64,000 bases of DNA from Rhizobiales bacterium UBA1912 (GCA_002337455.1 DDGC01000006.1:62001-126000), one strand, 5' to 3'. Numbered from the stretch's first letter, positions 1 to 9,323 are shown. The notes: a model not told the origin generated them from the letters alone. Numbers and translations: made by a program.

Positions 1-714
1 GCCGGGCTTTTCGAGGATGGCAACGGGGATGGCGGCCTTGCCGATGTCGTGGAGCAGGCCGGCGGTGGTGAGTTTTGAGATGTCGGCGCGGCTCATTCCG
101 ACCTTCTGGGCGAAATTGGTGAGAACGCCGGTGACCAGCAGGCAATGCTGGTAGGTGCCATGGTGATGGGTGCGGACCGTATCGAGCCATTGGTCGAGCC
201 CGACCGCCCCGAGGCTGACGACGATGTCGTCACTGGCGCCCGACAGGATGACGGAATTGAGCGCGGTGCTGGAGCGCAGGGCGTCAAAGGCGCTGCCGAG
301 CGCTTTCGAGGCCGTGTGGGCCGCGGCTGCGGTCGCCGGAATATCGGGCAGATCGGCCAGCGGCTGGCTGGCCGAGAGCAGGCGCTTGAGCCCTTCGGGG
401 GTCAGGGGGCGCGTTTCGGTGGCGTGGGCGCCCAGAACGTTGGCCTGAACCATTTCCACGCGGCGGCCCTCGGTGACGAGGAAATAGCGGGGAATTTGCC
501 GTTCGAGGGCGTGCAGGCTCTTTTTGAGGCGGTCGATGGTTTTGGTGCTGGACAGATCGGCATCGACAAGGATTGCCGAATAGGCCGAGAGGTCGATGTT
601 ATCGATTGCATTGAGGGGCTCGACACGGGCAATCGGGGGCCAGTGGGCAGCCGGGATCTGCTCCCCTAAAGGACTGTCTGTGACGATCAAGACGGCGTCG
701 CTCGAACCGGTCAA
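1..714 (-). CDS. HD-GYP domain protein with degenerate receiver-like N-terminus (partial)
   Basis: The gene runs off the left edge. Its last visible codons encode the metal-binding HDIGK motif of HD-GYP cyclic-di-GMP phosphodiesterases, preceded by a histidine-rich THHHGTYQHC stretch as in other HD-GYP proteins. The first ~120 residues alternate hydrophobic strands (VLIVTD, AILVDAD, RYFLVTE) like a response-regulator receiver, but I do not see a clear phospho-acceptor aspartate setting, so the receiver is probably degenerate. No ATG lies in frame near the start; TTG at 714 is my best guess and the open frame continues upstream into tlpA, so the start is uncertain. The GYP motif would lie outside the window. 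Role inferred: c-di-GMP turnover. Confidence 0.7.
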   Translation of the reverse strand, partial: MTGSSDAVLIVTDSPLGEQIPAAHWPPIARVEPLNAIDNIDLSAYSAILVDADLSSTKTIDRLKKSLHALERQIPRYFLVTEGRRVEMVQANVLGAHATETRPLTPEGLKRLLSASQPLADLPDIPATAAAAHTASKALGSAFDALRSSTALNSVILSGASDDIVVSLGAVGLDQWLDTVRTHHHGTYQHCLLVTGVLTNFAQKVGMSRADISKLTTAGLLHDIGKAAIPVAILEKPG

Positions 715-820
715 GCTGGTGATCCGCTGTTCAGCCGCCGTGGGTGGCGGCTCCTCCGCTATCCACTTTGCGCTCCAACCGTCAATTTTTGGTAAGTGGA
801 AATACGGGGCCCGGGTCGGC

Positions 821-1468
821 TCAGACTTCCAGCAGCGTTTCGATGACCCGGTGGCCGTCGGGGGTGTTCCAATGGGCGGGGCCCTGGAGCACGGCCAGTT
901 CGCACCCTTCATCGTCGACGAGGATGGTGGCGGGCAGGCCGAGCGTCACGGCCTCGTTGCGCAGGCGCTCGAAGAGCTTGTAGCTGGGGTCGGCGAAGAG
1001 CTTTAGATTTTCCGCGCCGATCTCTTCGAGAAACAGCGCAGCGGCGGTGGGGCCATCGGCGCCGATATCGAGGCTGATGGCGACGACTTCGAAGTCCTCG
1101 CCGCCATATTGCGCTTCGAGCGCGTCGAGGAAGGGCATTTCCTCGCGGCAGGGGGCGCACCATGTGGCCCAGAAATTGATGAGCAGCTTCTTGCCGGCGA
1201 AATCGGAGAGGATAACGGGGTTTCCGTTTTCGTCCTCGAACGCCATGTCGGCGTAATTGCGCCATTGGGACGAGGGCAGAAGGGCGGCGAGTTCGCCGGT
1301 TGCGGCGTCGTCGATGGCCTGGGCGGCCTCGGCGCGCACGGGGCAGGTCGCGGCGGTTGCGGTGCCATTGCTAACCCAGACGGCCACGGCTATACCTACC
1401 GCCGCTGCGAAAAGGCCCGTGCCAAGTATGATGGGGCGGGGTGATTTTCGCTTTTCGTCCTGATCCAT
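821..1468 (-). CDS. TlpA-like thioredoxin-fold disulfide reductase, membrane-anchored
   Basis: A 215-residue protein with one N-terminal membrane anchor (about residues 12-32) followed by a periplasmic thioredoxin fold. The active site WCAPC has cysteines 104 and 107, in the context NFWATWCAPCREEMPF typical of TlpA/ResA/CcmG proteins. The family reduces disulfides in the periplasm, for instance during cytochrome c or cytochrome oxidase maturation; which partner is used here cannot be told. The start MDQDEK was preferred over a longer frame because it places the anchor at the N-terminus. It is divergent from argH, with about 40 bp between start codons, an arrangement common in Rhizobiales, and runs towards the HD-GYP gene. 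Confidence 0.88.
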   Translation of the reverse strand: MDQDEKRKSPRPIILGTGLFAAAVGIAVAVWVSNGTATAATCPVRAEAAQAIDDAATGELAALLPSSQWRNYADMAFEDENGNPVILSDFAGKKLLINFWATWCAPCREEMPFLDALEAQYGGEDFEVVAISLDIGADGPTAAALFLEEIGAENLKLFADPSYKLFERLRNEAVTLGLPATILVDDEGCELAVLQGPAHWNTPDGHRVIETLLEV

Positions 1469-1507
1469 AAAACCATCACTCGCAAATTTTTCAAATAAGA
1501 GGCGCCG

Positions 1508-2890
1508 ATGAGCAATCGCATGTGGGGAGGCCGCTTTTCGTCCGGCCCCGACGCCATCATGGAAGAGATCAACGCTTCTATCGGCTTCGACAAGCGCCTT
1601 TACAAGCACGACATCGCCGGATCGATAGCGCATGCAACGATGCTGGAGACAGCCGGCATTCTGACGCGCGACGATAAGGACGCCATCATCTCCGGTCTAG
1701 AGACTGTTCGGGGGGAAATCGAGGCGGGGGACTTCACCTTCTCGCGAGCGCTCGAAGACATCCACATGAACGTGGAATCGCGCCTGAAAGAGCTGGTGGG
1801 CGAGCCGGCCGGGAGATTGCACACGGCGCGCTCGCGCAACGATCAGGTGGCGACCGATTTCAAGCTCTATGTGCGCGACGGGCTCGATATGCTGGCGGCG
1901 CAGGTCGAGACGCTGCAAAAGGTGCTGGTCGAGAAGGCCGAGGCCGAAGCGGGCACCGTGATGCCGGGGTTTACCCATCTGCAGAGCGCCCAGCCGGTGA
2001 CCTTCGGGCACCATATGCTGGCCTATGTGGAAATGCTCGAGCGCGACAAGGGGCGGTTGCTCGACGCGCGGCGGCGGCTGAATGAAAGCCCGCTGGGAGC
2101 AGCGGCGCTTGCCGGGACGTCGTTTCCGATCGACCGGGAGATGACGGCAGAGGCGCTGGGGTTTGACCGGCCGATGGCCAATTCGCTCGATGCGGTGTCG
2201 GATCGTGATTTTATTCTGGAAACGCTTTCGGCGGCTTCGATCTGCGCTATGCATCTGTCGCGGCTTTCCGAAGAGCTGGTGATCTGGTCGTCGGCGCAGT
2301 TTTCGTTTGTGCGGTTGTCGGACAAGTTTTCGACCGGCTCCTCGATCATGCCGCAAAAGCGCAATCCGGACGCGGCGGAATTGATCCGGGCCAAGGTGGG
2401 GCGGATCTTTGCGGCGTTCACATCGCTTTTGATGGTGATGAAGGGGCTGCCGCTGGCCTATTCCAAGGACATGCAGGAAGACAAGGAAATCGCGTTTGAC
2501 GCGCTGGACAATTTCTCGCTGGCCCTGGCGGCGATGACCGGGATGATGGGCGACCTGAGCGTCAACCGCGAGAAGATGGCGGCGGCGGCGGGCGCAGGGT
2601 TTTCGACGGCGACCGATCTTGCCGACTGGCTGGTGCGGGCGGCCAACGTTCCGTTCCGCGATGCGCACCACATCACAGGGCGCGCGGTGGCTGCGGCCGA
2701 GGCCAAGGGCTGCGGGCTGGAGGGGCTGACGATTGAGGATTTCAAGGGGATCGACGAGCGGATCACCTCACAGGTGTTCAAGGTGCTCGGGGTCGAGAAT
2801 TCGGTCAAGTCGCGGACGAGTTTTGGCGGGACTTCGCCGGCCAATGTGAAGGCGCAGGTTGCAGCCTGGCACGAGCGGCTGGGGAATTAA
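1508..2890 (+). CDS. argH: argininosuccinate lyase
   Basis: Cleaves argininosuccinate to arginine and fumarate, the last step of arginine synthesis. The 460-residue length is normal for the family. The fumarase/lyase signature GSSIMPQKRNPD sits at residues 277-288 and carries the flexible catalytic-serine loop; the catalytic histidine lies in FTHLQ near residue 157. The N-terminus MWGGRF and HTARSRNDQ around residue 105 are also diagnostic. An ATG start with an upstream GAGGCG is clear. lysA follows after 3 bp and is very probably cotranscribed. argJ of the same pathway lies near the other end of the window. Confidence 0.97.
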   Translation: MSNRMWGGRFSSGPDAIMEEINASIGFDKRLYKHDIAGSIAHATMLETAGILTRDDKDAIISGLETVRGEIEAGDFTFSRALEDIHMNVESRLKELVGEPAGRLHTARSRNDQVATDFKLYVRDGLDMLAAQVETLQKVLVEKAEAEAGTVMPGFTHLQSAQPVTFGHHMLAYVEMLERDKGRLLDARRRLNESPLGAAALAGTSFPIDREMTAEALGFDRPMANSLDAVSDRDFILETLSAASICAMHLSRLSEELVIWSSAQFSFVRLSDKFSTGSSIMPQKRNPDAAELIRAKVGRIFAAFTSLLMVMKGLPLAYSKDMQEDKEIAFDALDNFSLALAAMTGMMGDLSVNREKMAAAAGAGFSTATDLADWLVRAANVPFRDAHHITGRAVAAAEAKGCGLEGLTIEDFKGIDERITSQVFKVLGVENSVKSRTSFGGTSPANVKAQVAAWHERLGN

Positions 2891-2893
2891 TCG

Positions 2894-4171
2894 GTGCATC
2901 ATTTTACCTATCGCGGCGGCTGGATGTTTGCCGAGGACGTCGATCTGACGGCGGTGGCCGAGGAGATCGGCACGCCGTTCTATTGCTATTCGCAGGCGAC
3001 GTTCACCCGCCATATCGAGGTGATGATGGGGGCGTTTGCGGGCACCGATACGCTCGTCGCCTATGCCATGAAGGCCAATTCCAACCAGGCCATGCTGGCG
3101 ATTGCCGCAAAGCAGGGCATCGGGGCGGACGTGGTGTCGGTGGGGGAACTGGAGCGGGCACTGCGGGCCGGGATACCGGCCGACAAGATCATCTTTTCGG
3201 GCGTCGCCAAGAGCCGGGCCGAGATGCGGCGCGGGCTCGATGTGGGGATATTGTGCTTTAACGTCGAATCCGAGCCCGAGCTTGAGCGGCTGAATGCGGT
3301 GGCTGCCGAGATGGACAAGATCGCGCCGGTTTCGGTGCGGATCAACCCCGATGTGGACGCGAAAACCCACGCCAAGATTTCGACTGGCAAGTCTGAGAAC
3401 AAGTTCGGCATCCCCTTCGGGCGGGCCGAGGCGGTTTATGCGCGGATCGCTGCGTGCAAGAATCTGAAGGCGGTGGGCGTCGATATGCATATCGGTAGCC
3501 AGATCACCGATCTCGAACCGTTCGACAATGCGCTTGCCGTGATGGCCGAACTTGTCGGTCGGCTGCGGGCCGCCGGGCACCCGATCGAGCATGTCGATGT
3601 GGGGGGCGGGCTGGGCATACCCTACCAGCGCGACAACACCCCGCCGCCCGACCCAGTTGAATACGCCAAGCTGATGCGCCGCCATGTCGATCCGCTGGGC
3701 TGCCGGCTGATCCTTGAGCCGGGGCGGCTGATTGCCGGCAATGCGGGGGTGATGGTGACGCGGGTCGAATACGTCAAGCGGACCGACAAGAAGAGTTTTG
3801 TGATCGTCGATGCGGGCATGAACGATCTGATCCGGCCAACGCTTTACGAGGCCCATCACGACATTTTGCCGGTGCAGGAAGCGGGCGCGGGGGCCAGGAC
3901 CATCCACGCCGATATCGTGGGGCCGGTGTGCGAGACGGGCGATTATCTGGGGCTGGACCGGGAAATCGCCGATGTGGCCGAGGGTGATCTTCTGGTGGTG
4001 ATGAGTGCGGGGGCTTATGGCGCGGTGATGAGCTCAACCTATAATACGCGCCCGCTGGTGGCCGAAGTGCTTGTCGATGGCGGCAAGTGGCACACGATCA
4101 GACCGCGGCAGACGCTGGATGAGTTGATTGGGCTGGATAGTGTGCCTGAGTGGGTGACGGCGGGCGATTGA
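2894..4171 (+). CDS. lysA: diaminopimelate decarboxylase
   Basis: Converts meso-diaminopimelate to L-lysine with pyridoxal phosphate, the final step of lysine synthesis. The 425-residue protein is of the fold-III (alanine-racemase-like) decarboxylase family: the PLP lysine is K60 in YAMKAN, HIGSQ lies near residue 200, the phosphate-binding EPGR near 275, and the CETGD and GAYG active-site motifs near 345 and 375. The start is a GTG three bases after the argH stop, so translation is probably coupled. The argH-lysA order is common in alphaproteobacteria. It ends about 60 bp before the convergent transporter-fusion gene. Confidence 0.97.
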   Translation: MHHFTYRGGWMFAEDVDLTAVAEEIGTPFYCYSQATFTRHIEVMMGAFAGTDTLVAYAMKANSNQAMLAIAAKQGIGADVVSVGELERALRAGIPADKIIFSGVAKSRAEMRRGLDVGILCFNVESEPELERLNAVAAEMDKIAPVSVRINPDVDAKTHAKISTGKSENKFGIPFGRAEAVYARIAACKNLKAVGVDMHIGSQITDLEPFDNALAVMAELVGRLRAAGHPIEHVDVGGGLGIPYQRDNTPPPDPVEYAKLMRRHVDPLGCRLILEPGRLIAGNAGVMVTRVEYVKRTDKKSFVIVDAGMNDLIRPTLYEAHHDILPVQEAGAGARTIHADIVGPVCETGDYLGLDREIADVAEGDLLVVMSAGAYGAVMSSTYNTRPLVAEVLVDGGKWHTIRPRQTLDELIGLDSVPEWVTAGD

Positions 4172-4233
4172 GGGCGCGCGTTGGCGATGCCCGCTCGCAC
4201 CGGTAGGTCAATGTTCATGTCGGGCGCAGGCTG

Positions 4234-6951
4234 TCACGAGCCCTCGAGCCAACCCTGAACGATTGCCTCGTGCTCGGCGATCCATTGCGCGGCGACGGCC
4301 TCTGGTGCCTCGCCGCTTTGGGCGGTTGCGCTGAGCCATGCGTTCAAGTCCTGCGCGCGAAACCGGATGCGTGAAAGTAGTTGCGACACAGAGGGCATGT
4401 CGTCTTCAAGCGCCGCGCTGTAGGCCACGTGAACATCGACGCTGGCCAATTCGCAGTCGCCGCCTCCATTGGGTTCATCACCGGGGCAATCTGAATCGAG
4501 TTCGATCGTATCGTATATGGCGTGCACCCAATCGGGTTCATAACCGTAAAACACAAGCGACTCCCCGCGTGCCTGGAAGCTGGCAAGCTTGGCCCTGAAG
4601 ATGCTTTCTCCGTAGACCTCAAAGTCCCAGAACTGGTCCAGCCCGAACCGCTCCAGATGCTGCCTTACAATCGCCGTGGAGAGCCAGTCTCCAGCGCCGA
4701 TCCATATTTCACCCCTTCCATTGCCGTTCGTATCGTATTGGGCCGACACGGCAGCGCTGGCAAGGTCTGAAATTTGCGTCACGCCTTCGGCGAGGGGCGC
4801 GGCGACATATATGCCCTGGGTTCCTTCGTAACTTTGCGCGTTCAGGGAAACGCTGCCTTCGTTTCTGACATAGCGTATCAGGTTCTCGGGCTGGTTCTGC
4901 AGCCAGAAATCGGGATGGACGTCGATCCGGCCATTGGGGTCGGCCATCGCGGCAAAGACATCGTTCAGGTTTGCCTCCTGGACCGCAGCCGAATAGCCGA
5001 GCCTGTCGCTGATGGTCTGCCTGATGACTTCAGCGATCACCTTGCTGGCGTCCCAGGCGAAGCTGGCAATTACGATGTCGCTCTCATCGGAAAAGAATGG
5101 CAGTTGAAGCGCTGTGTTGCCTACGCCGGGTCTTATGATGCGGTCGAGCTGATTGCCGGAATAATCGCTGGACGACAAGGGAAGTGCAAACAGTGCGCCG
5201 AGCATGAGCAGAGCCGTGCCCGAATAGACTATGCGAAAGCCGGACCGGTCGCGTCCGGTCGATATGGTTTCTATATCTCCTGAAAGATTGCGGAAGCGGA
5301 GGGTATCGATGCCGTCGAGGCTGCTGATCTCACGGGTTTCGACGACCGAGCGTGGTACGAAAAGTGTCCGTCCAAGCTCCGAAAATCCCTCCTGAAGCCG
5401 CAGAAACTGTTTTCTAAAGCCCTGAACATTGCTCTTTTCATAATCGCTGATCGTGAAGAGCACCAGCAAGATGCCCGCTGAAAGAATGAACACGCCAATC
5501 TGGCTGAGCACGTCGTCGCCGCGCACCAGGACCAGAAACAGGATGCTGCCGCCTCCGGTGAGCCAAATGGCTGCCTTCTCTCCAAGGGACAGGCGGTCAC
5601 GATGAATGTTGTACCATTGGTCGAAATTTGCCCTCGTCTGGCGGAGCCGCTCGGACGGCTCTATTTGCTTCAGCCCGGTTCGAAACGCGACAGCGCTTTC
5701 CTGCTTCTCGGCAAGAATTGCGGTGAATTCTATTTCGATGAGTAATTGGAGCAGGGTATCGATCATATCATCCCTGTCCTGCTCGCCATTGCGCAGCTCA
5801 AGCAGGCTGCGCACCAGATCGGACCGCACATCGACCTCCTGCGCCCTTCGGCCGCTAACCCGGCTCAGAATGAAACCGGCCAGAATGGCGAAGACACCCG
5901 ACAGGAAGTAGAGCAGGTCGGTAAGAAATCGCGTGTCGGTCGGCACCACAAAGAACGAGCACAAGGCCACGAAAAGTGTACCGATCAGGGCGGAAAACAG
6001 CGCGTTGTTCAACTGGTATCGCCCATGGAGGGTCATGTTGGCGAACAGGATCAGGACTAGGCCGAACACAGAGAGCGACGATACGGGGACGTCAAAGAAC
6101 ACATAGAGATACACGACCGAGAGCGCGGGAGAAAAATAGACGAGCGAGGAAAGGGTGAGCGACTTGAACTCCGTAAAGGCCCAGTTCCATGTCATCTCGG
6201 CCAAAAGATAGGTGCCGATCCCGATAAGCGCGCAAATGGCCCAGACCGTCGGATCAAACGCGTAGAAATACAGCCGCTGTCCCGTCGCGCCGAAATAGCA
6301 GAGCACGAAAGCGAGCGCCGCGGCATTGGCGAGCGAAACACTGAAGAAGGTCGCTTTGACCTTGGAGCCGATAATGTCCTCGAATGCGATGAGCGCCTTG
6401 AGGCTGAACGGCAAGTAGACGCCGGACCCGAACGCAGCGAGAAATGCGAACAATATCTCGCTGTTGCTCGTGAGATCGAGGCTCGTCAGTCGGCCTAGAC
6501 CGATGGCAACGGCCCCAAAGAACGCGACCAGAACAAGTGACAATTCCATGCGCGAAAGACGCCGGGCCAGGTTCGGCGCGAAAATCTGCATTGCGAATAT
6601 GGCGATCAGCGGCCACGTAAACGCAATGATGGTGACGTCGGCCTTCTGCGAGTTGTAGAGACCGCGATAAAATCCATAATACCAAAGCGCCAGAAAGAAA
6701 CCGGCCGTAACGGCGTTCGCCGCCCCATAGAACACGGCTCGAGTGCGAACCAGCTTGAGCGTGTCGCGCCACATGATGGCGGCGCCCGCGAGGCTGCATG
6801 CCAGAGCGATTGCTCCGGCGATAACGAAAATCTCGGCAAAGGTCGCGCGATCACCAATTGTCGCGACGAATACCGGCTTCAAGCTCCAAAACAGAATTGC
6901 GGTCATCGCGGCAATAACGATGACTGGCATAGGCGGCGACTTCAAAGTCAT
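4234..6951 (-). CDS. fusion of DMT/EamA-type transporter with glycine-betaine-type (OpuAC/ProX) binding domain
   Basis: A 905-residue protein with an unusual layout. Residues ~9-365 hold about twelve hydrophobic helices resembling a drug/metabolite (EamA) transporter. Residues ~366-450 are soluble and helical, two more membrane segments follow at ~455-500, then a soluble part, and one segment at ~577-598 leading to an exported C-terminal domain (~625-905). That domain resembles OpuAC/ProX quaternary-amine binding proteins: IDVHPDFWLQN, the GTQGIYV element and the FYGYEPDW near the end match typical ligand-site surroundings. No ABC ATPase or permease is nearby. Function inferred only: uptake or sensing of a betaine-like solute. 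Parts of the gene are visibly more A/T rich than its neighbours. It lies downstream of cpdR on the same strand, about 195 bp away. Confidence 0.75.
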   Translation of the reverse strand: MTLKSPPMPVIVIAAMTAILFWSLKPVFVATIGDRATFAEIFVIAGAIALACSLAGAAIMWRDTLKLVRTRAVFYGAANAVTAGFFLALWYYGFYRGLYNSQKADVTIIAFTWPLIAIFAMQIFAPNLARRLSRMELSLVLVAFFGAVAIGLGRLTSLDLTSNSEILFAFLAAFGSGVYLPFSLKALIAFEDIIGSKVKATFFSVSLANAAALAFVLCYFGATGQRLYFYAFDPTVWAICALIGIGTYLLAEMTWNWAFTEFKSLTLSSLVYFSPALSVVYLYVFFDVPVSSLSVFGLVLILFANMTLHGRYQLNNALFSALIGTLFVALCSFFVVPTDTRFLTDLLYFLSGVFAILAGFILSRVSGRRAQEVDVRSDLVRSLLELRNGEQDRDDMIDTLLQLLIEIEFTAILAEKQESAVAFRTGLKQIEPSERLRQTRANFDQWYNIHRDRLSLGEKAAIWLTGGGSILFLVLVRGDDVLSQIGVFILSAGILLVLFTISDYEKSNVQGFRKQFLRLQEGFSELGRTLFVPRSVVETREISSLDGIDTLRFRNLSGDIETISTGRDRSGFRIVYSGTALLMLGALFALPLSSSDYSGNQLDRIIRPGVGNTALQLPFFSDESDIVIASFAWDASKVIAEVIRQTISDRLGYSAAVQEANLNDVFAAMADPNGRIDVHPDFWLQNQPENLIRYVRNEGSVSLNAQSYEGTQGIYVAAPLAEGVTQISDLASAAVSAQYDTNGNGRGEIWIGAGDWLSTAIVRQHLERFGLDQFWDFEVYGESIFRAKLASFQARGESLVFYGYEPDWVHAIYDTIELDSDCPGDEPNGGGDCELASVDVHVAYSAALEDDMPSVSQLLSRIRFRAQDLNAWLSATAQSGEAPEAVAAQWIAEHEAIVQGWLEGS

Positions 6952-7145
6952 TCCAATCAGAAATCGGGCTCGAACTGGCCATGCGCGGGACGAAATTGAT
7001 TCTGGGCCATTCTGCCATATTCGGCCCTTCGATCAATGCGGACTGCATGCGCGCCGCTTTCTCAGAAAGAACAACGCGCAGGGGTCGGCAATCATTCTTG
7101 CGACAATGCAGAGAGGGCGCGCGCGATTCCGTTCGATCGGATCGC

Positions 7146-7550
7146 TTAAAGCGCCGAGCGTGCCAGCGGGATGATTTCGGCCGGCTTGCCCGCCAGCGCG
7201 TCTTCGACTTTTTCGATCAGTTGGGCGAGGGAGAAGGGTTTGCCGAGGACGTCGTAGATCAGGGCGTCGAGGCCGTGGGCGCGTTCGCGTTGGTCGGCGA
7301 AGCCGGTCATCAAGAGAATGGTCATGGCGGGGTATTGGGCGCCGATGGCGAGGGCCAGGCCGATGCCGTCCATGACGGGCATCTTGATGTCGGAGACCAG
7401 AAGGTCGAAATTTCCGTTGTGCTCGTTGGCGATTTCGAGGGCGAGGCCGCCGTCGGACGCGTCGATCACTTCGTGGCCGCTCATTTCGAGCGCGCGCGTG
7501 ACGAAGGCGCGGACATTTTCATCGTCTTCGGCCACCAGTATGCGTGCCAT
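7146..7550 (-). CDS. cpdR: single-domain response regulator, CpdR-like
   Basis: A 134-residue stand-alone receiver with no output domain. Acidic residues D9-D10, phospho-acceptor D54 in LLVSDIKMP, the conserved threonine in LLMTGFAD and K105 in GKPF are all present. The sequence MARILVAEDDENVRAFV and the small C-terminal end (SAL) match the CpdR family, which in Caulobacter and Sinorhizobium controls polar recruitment of ClpXP and so the timed degradation of cell-cycle proteins. The position beside the zinc-ribbon protein and ftsEX is a conserved alphaproteobacterial neighbourhood and supports the assignment. The cell-cycle role here is inferred from family. Confidence 0.85.
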   Translation of the reverse strand: MARILVAEDDENVRAFVTRALEMSGHEVIDASDGGLALEIANEHNGNFDLLVSDIKMPVMDGIGLALAIGAQYPAMTILLMTGFADQRERAHGLDALIYDVLGKPFSLAQLIEKVEDALAGKPAEIIPLARSAL

Positions 7551-7564
7551 GGGGCTCTACCCTT

Positions 7565-7642
7565 ATCTCTTGAGCATTTCAGCGCTTCGGTGAATCGCTT
7601 CAATGCTCTCAGTCTTTGTTTGTCGCGTTGCCGAAACGCTCT
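7565..7642. repeat. Rhizobiales-type palindromic intergenic repeat, copy 1
   Basis: Lies between cpdR and the zinc-ribbon gene. It begins with a hairpin whose outer arms are GAGCATT (7572-7578) and AATGCTC (7602-7608), followed by the motif GTCTTTGTTTGTCGCG shared with the copies at 34861 and 43078. Part of a dispersed repeat family; see findings. Confidence 0.65.
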
Positions 7643-7648
7643 TGTTCT

Positions 7649-8512
7649 TTATTGCCCCGCCGCCGATCCGTTGCGGCCGTCGACAAAGCTCAGTCGTATA
7701 TTTGTAACGCCTTGCGGCGGACCGATCAGTTGCGCGTCGATTGCCAATGTATCGCCGGGCAGAACGTTCCGTGTGGCGGGCGTTACCGTCCATTCATAAA
7801 CAATGGTGCCGGCGGAATCGAGCAGGCTCACCAGCACCGACGGCACGAAGGTTATGCGATTCGTTATGTTGGAAATCTTAGCGTTTACGACAATGGCCGG
7901 GTTTCCATTCTGCGTGGTTCGCAAAGTCTTAATTTCGGTGAAATCAAGTCCGATGACATTGGTCTTGAGACCGGCAAGACGATAGAGGCCGTCGAGCTGG
8001 GGAACTGCCGAGACGATCTCGGTGCGCAGCGCGAAGGTCGCCGCCACCCCGGCAATGAGCAGGGCAATGATCGCAATGCGGAAAATGCGGCGGAAGCGTG
8101 CGATCGGCTGCGCGGCGAGCATGCCGTTGCGGCGGCGGGCCAGGGCCTCGATACGGGCACGGTTGCCGGCACTGTCGATGGACGGGCGCGGATCGTGCGG
8201 GGTGGGGGCCGGCTCGGGCTCGGCGGGCGGATGATCTGGGGCGGGTTTGGCGGCCGGTGGCTGTGTGCGCAGGAAGGAGGCGTCGAGCATCTCTTCGTCG
8301 GCCGCGGAAAACAGAGTATCGGAATCGGCCCGGAAGATCAGTTCATCGTCGCTGGGATCGGGATCGCGCCGCGCGGCGGCGGGCTCGGGAAAGCCCGGGG
8401 TTGCGTACCAGAGTTCTGAACACGCGGCGCACTGAACCTGCCGGCCGGCCGCGTTGAGCGCATCGGAGCCGAGCTTGTAGCGTGTCTGGCAATTTGGGCA
8501 GGTGATGATCAC
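7649..8512 (-). CDS. MJ0042-type zinc-ribbon membrane protein with DUF3426-like C-terminus
   Basis: A 287-residue protein. The first 35 residues form a zinc ribbon with cysteines 5, 8, 28 and 31 (CPNC, CAAC), as in the MJ0042 family. A proline- and acid-rich linker follows, then one membrane segment (about 160-180) and an extracytoplasmic domain of the DUF3426 kind, which I recognise only loosely. The GTG at 8512 was chosen because it places the ribbon at the N-terminus and follows a GGTCCCTCGC stretch; the longer frame upstream runs into ftsE. Divergent from ftsE and upstream of cpdR. Function is unknown; the family is often found beside division and envelope genes. Confidence 0.82.
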   Translation of the reverse strand: MIITCPNCQTRYKLGSDALNAAGRQVQCAACSELWYATPGFPEPAAARRDPDPSDDELIFRADSDTLFSAADEEMLDASFLRTQPPAAKPAPDHPPAEPEPAPTPHDPRPSIDSAGNRARIEALARRRNGMLAAQPIARFRRIFRIAIIALLIAGVAATFALRTEIVSAVPQLDGLYRLAGLKTNVIGLDFTEIKTLRTTQNGNPAIVVNAKISNITNRITFVPSVLVSLLDSAGTIVYEWTVTPATRNVLPGDTLAIDAQLIGPPQGVTNIRLSFVDGRNGSAAGQ

Positions 8513-8663
8513 ACGCGAGGGACCGGTGGCAATTAAGCGAAAATGTTGGCCCAACCCTATGCGGGTGGGGTTAAAACTCTTGAAACGCCGCCTTGATGCG
8601 GCCATTGGGAGCTGATGGCTGGTAGGGTAGTGTCCAGCCAGATGATTCGCGGAGAAAAGCGGT

Positions 8664-9323
8664 TTGATCGCGTTCGAAAATGTGGGCCTTCGATACGGAC
8701 ACGGGCCGGAAATTCTCAAAGACCTGACCTTTGCGATCTCGCCGGGCTCGTTCCATTTTCTCACCGGACCGTCGGGGTCGGGCAAGACCTCGCTGCTGCG
8801 GCTGTTGCTGCTTTCGCTCAAGCCGACGCGCGGGTCGGTCTCGATGTTCGGGGAAGACGTTACGGCGCTCGACCGCGACAGGCTGTTGCAAATGCGGCGC
8901 CATATCGGGATCGTGTTCCAGGAATTTCGGCTGCTCGACCATCTGACCACATTCGAAAATGTCGCGCTGCCGTTGCGGGTGCGCGGGCAGGCCGAGGCAA
9001 GCTATCGCGGCAACGTCGAAGAACTGCTCGACTGGGTGGGGCTGGGCGACCGCATGGACGCGCACCCGGCGGTGCTTTCGGGCGGGGAAAAGCAGCGTGC
9101 GGCGATTGCCCGGGCGGTGATCGGCAACCCCGACATCCTGCTGGCCGACGAGCCGACGGGCAATGTGGACCCCGAACTCTCCGAGCGGCTGCTGCATCTG
9201 TTCGAACAGCTCAACAAGATGGGCACGACGATCATCCTGGCCACCCACGAGGTGGCGCTGCTGGAAAAGTTCGGCTATCCGCGCATGCTGTTAAACGATG
9301 GGGAGCTCGCCATCCATGAGTGA
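8664..9323 (+). CDS. ftsE: cell division ATP-binding protein FtsE
   Basis: ATPase of the FtsEX complex, which couples ATP hydrolysis in the cytoplasm to peptidoglycan hydrolases at the septum. The 219 residues contain Walker A GPSGSGKT (35-42), the ABC signature LSGGEKQR (near 140) and Walker B ILLADEPTGN (near 160). The FGxDV segment (FGEDV) typical of FtsE is present. The start is a TTG at 8664, preceded by GGAGAAAAGCGG. The stop overlaps the ftsX start in an ATGAGTGA arrangement, so the two are translationally coupled. Confidence 0.95.
   Translation: MIAFENVGLRYGHGPEILKDLTFAISPGSFHFLTGPSGSGKTSLLRLLLLSLKPTRGSVSMFGEDVTALDRDRLLQMRRHIGIVFQEFRLLDHLTTFENVALPLRVRGQAEASYRGNVEELLDWVGLGDRMDAHPAVLSGGEKQRAAIARAVIGNPDILLADEPTGNVDPELSERLLHLFEQLNKMGTTIILATHEVALLEKFGYPRMLLNDGELAIHE

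Noticed and set aside
145..669. plus-strand frames at the left edge
   Set aside because: They oppose the HD-GYP frame, which contains HDIGK and a receiver-like pattern.
2768..3907. 379-residue minus-strand frame over lysA
   Set aside because: Antisense shadow of lysA; no motifs.
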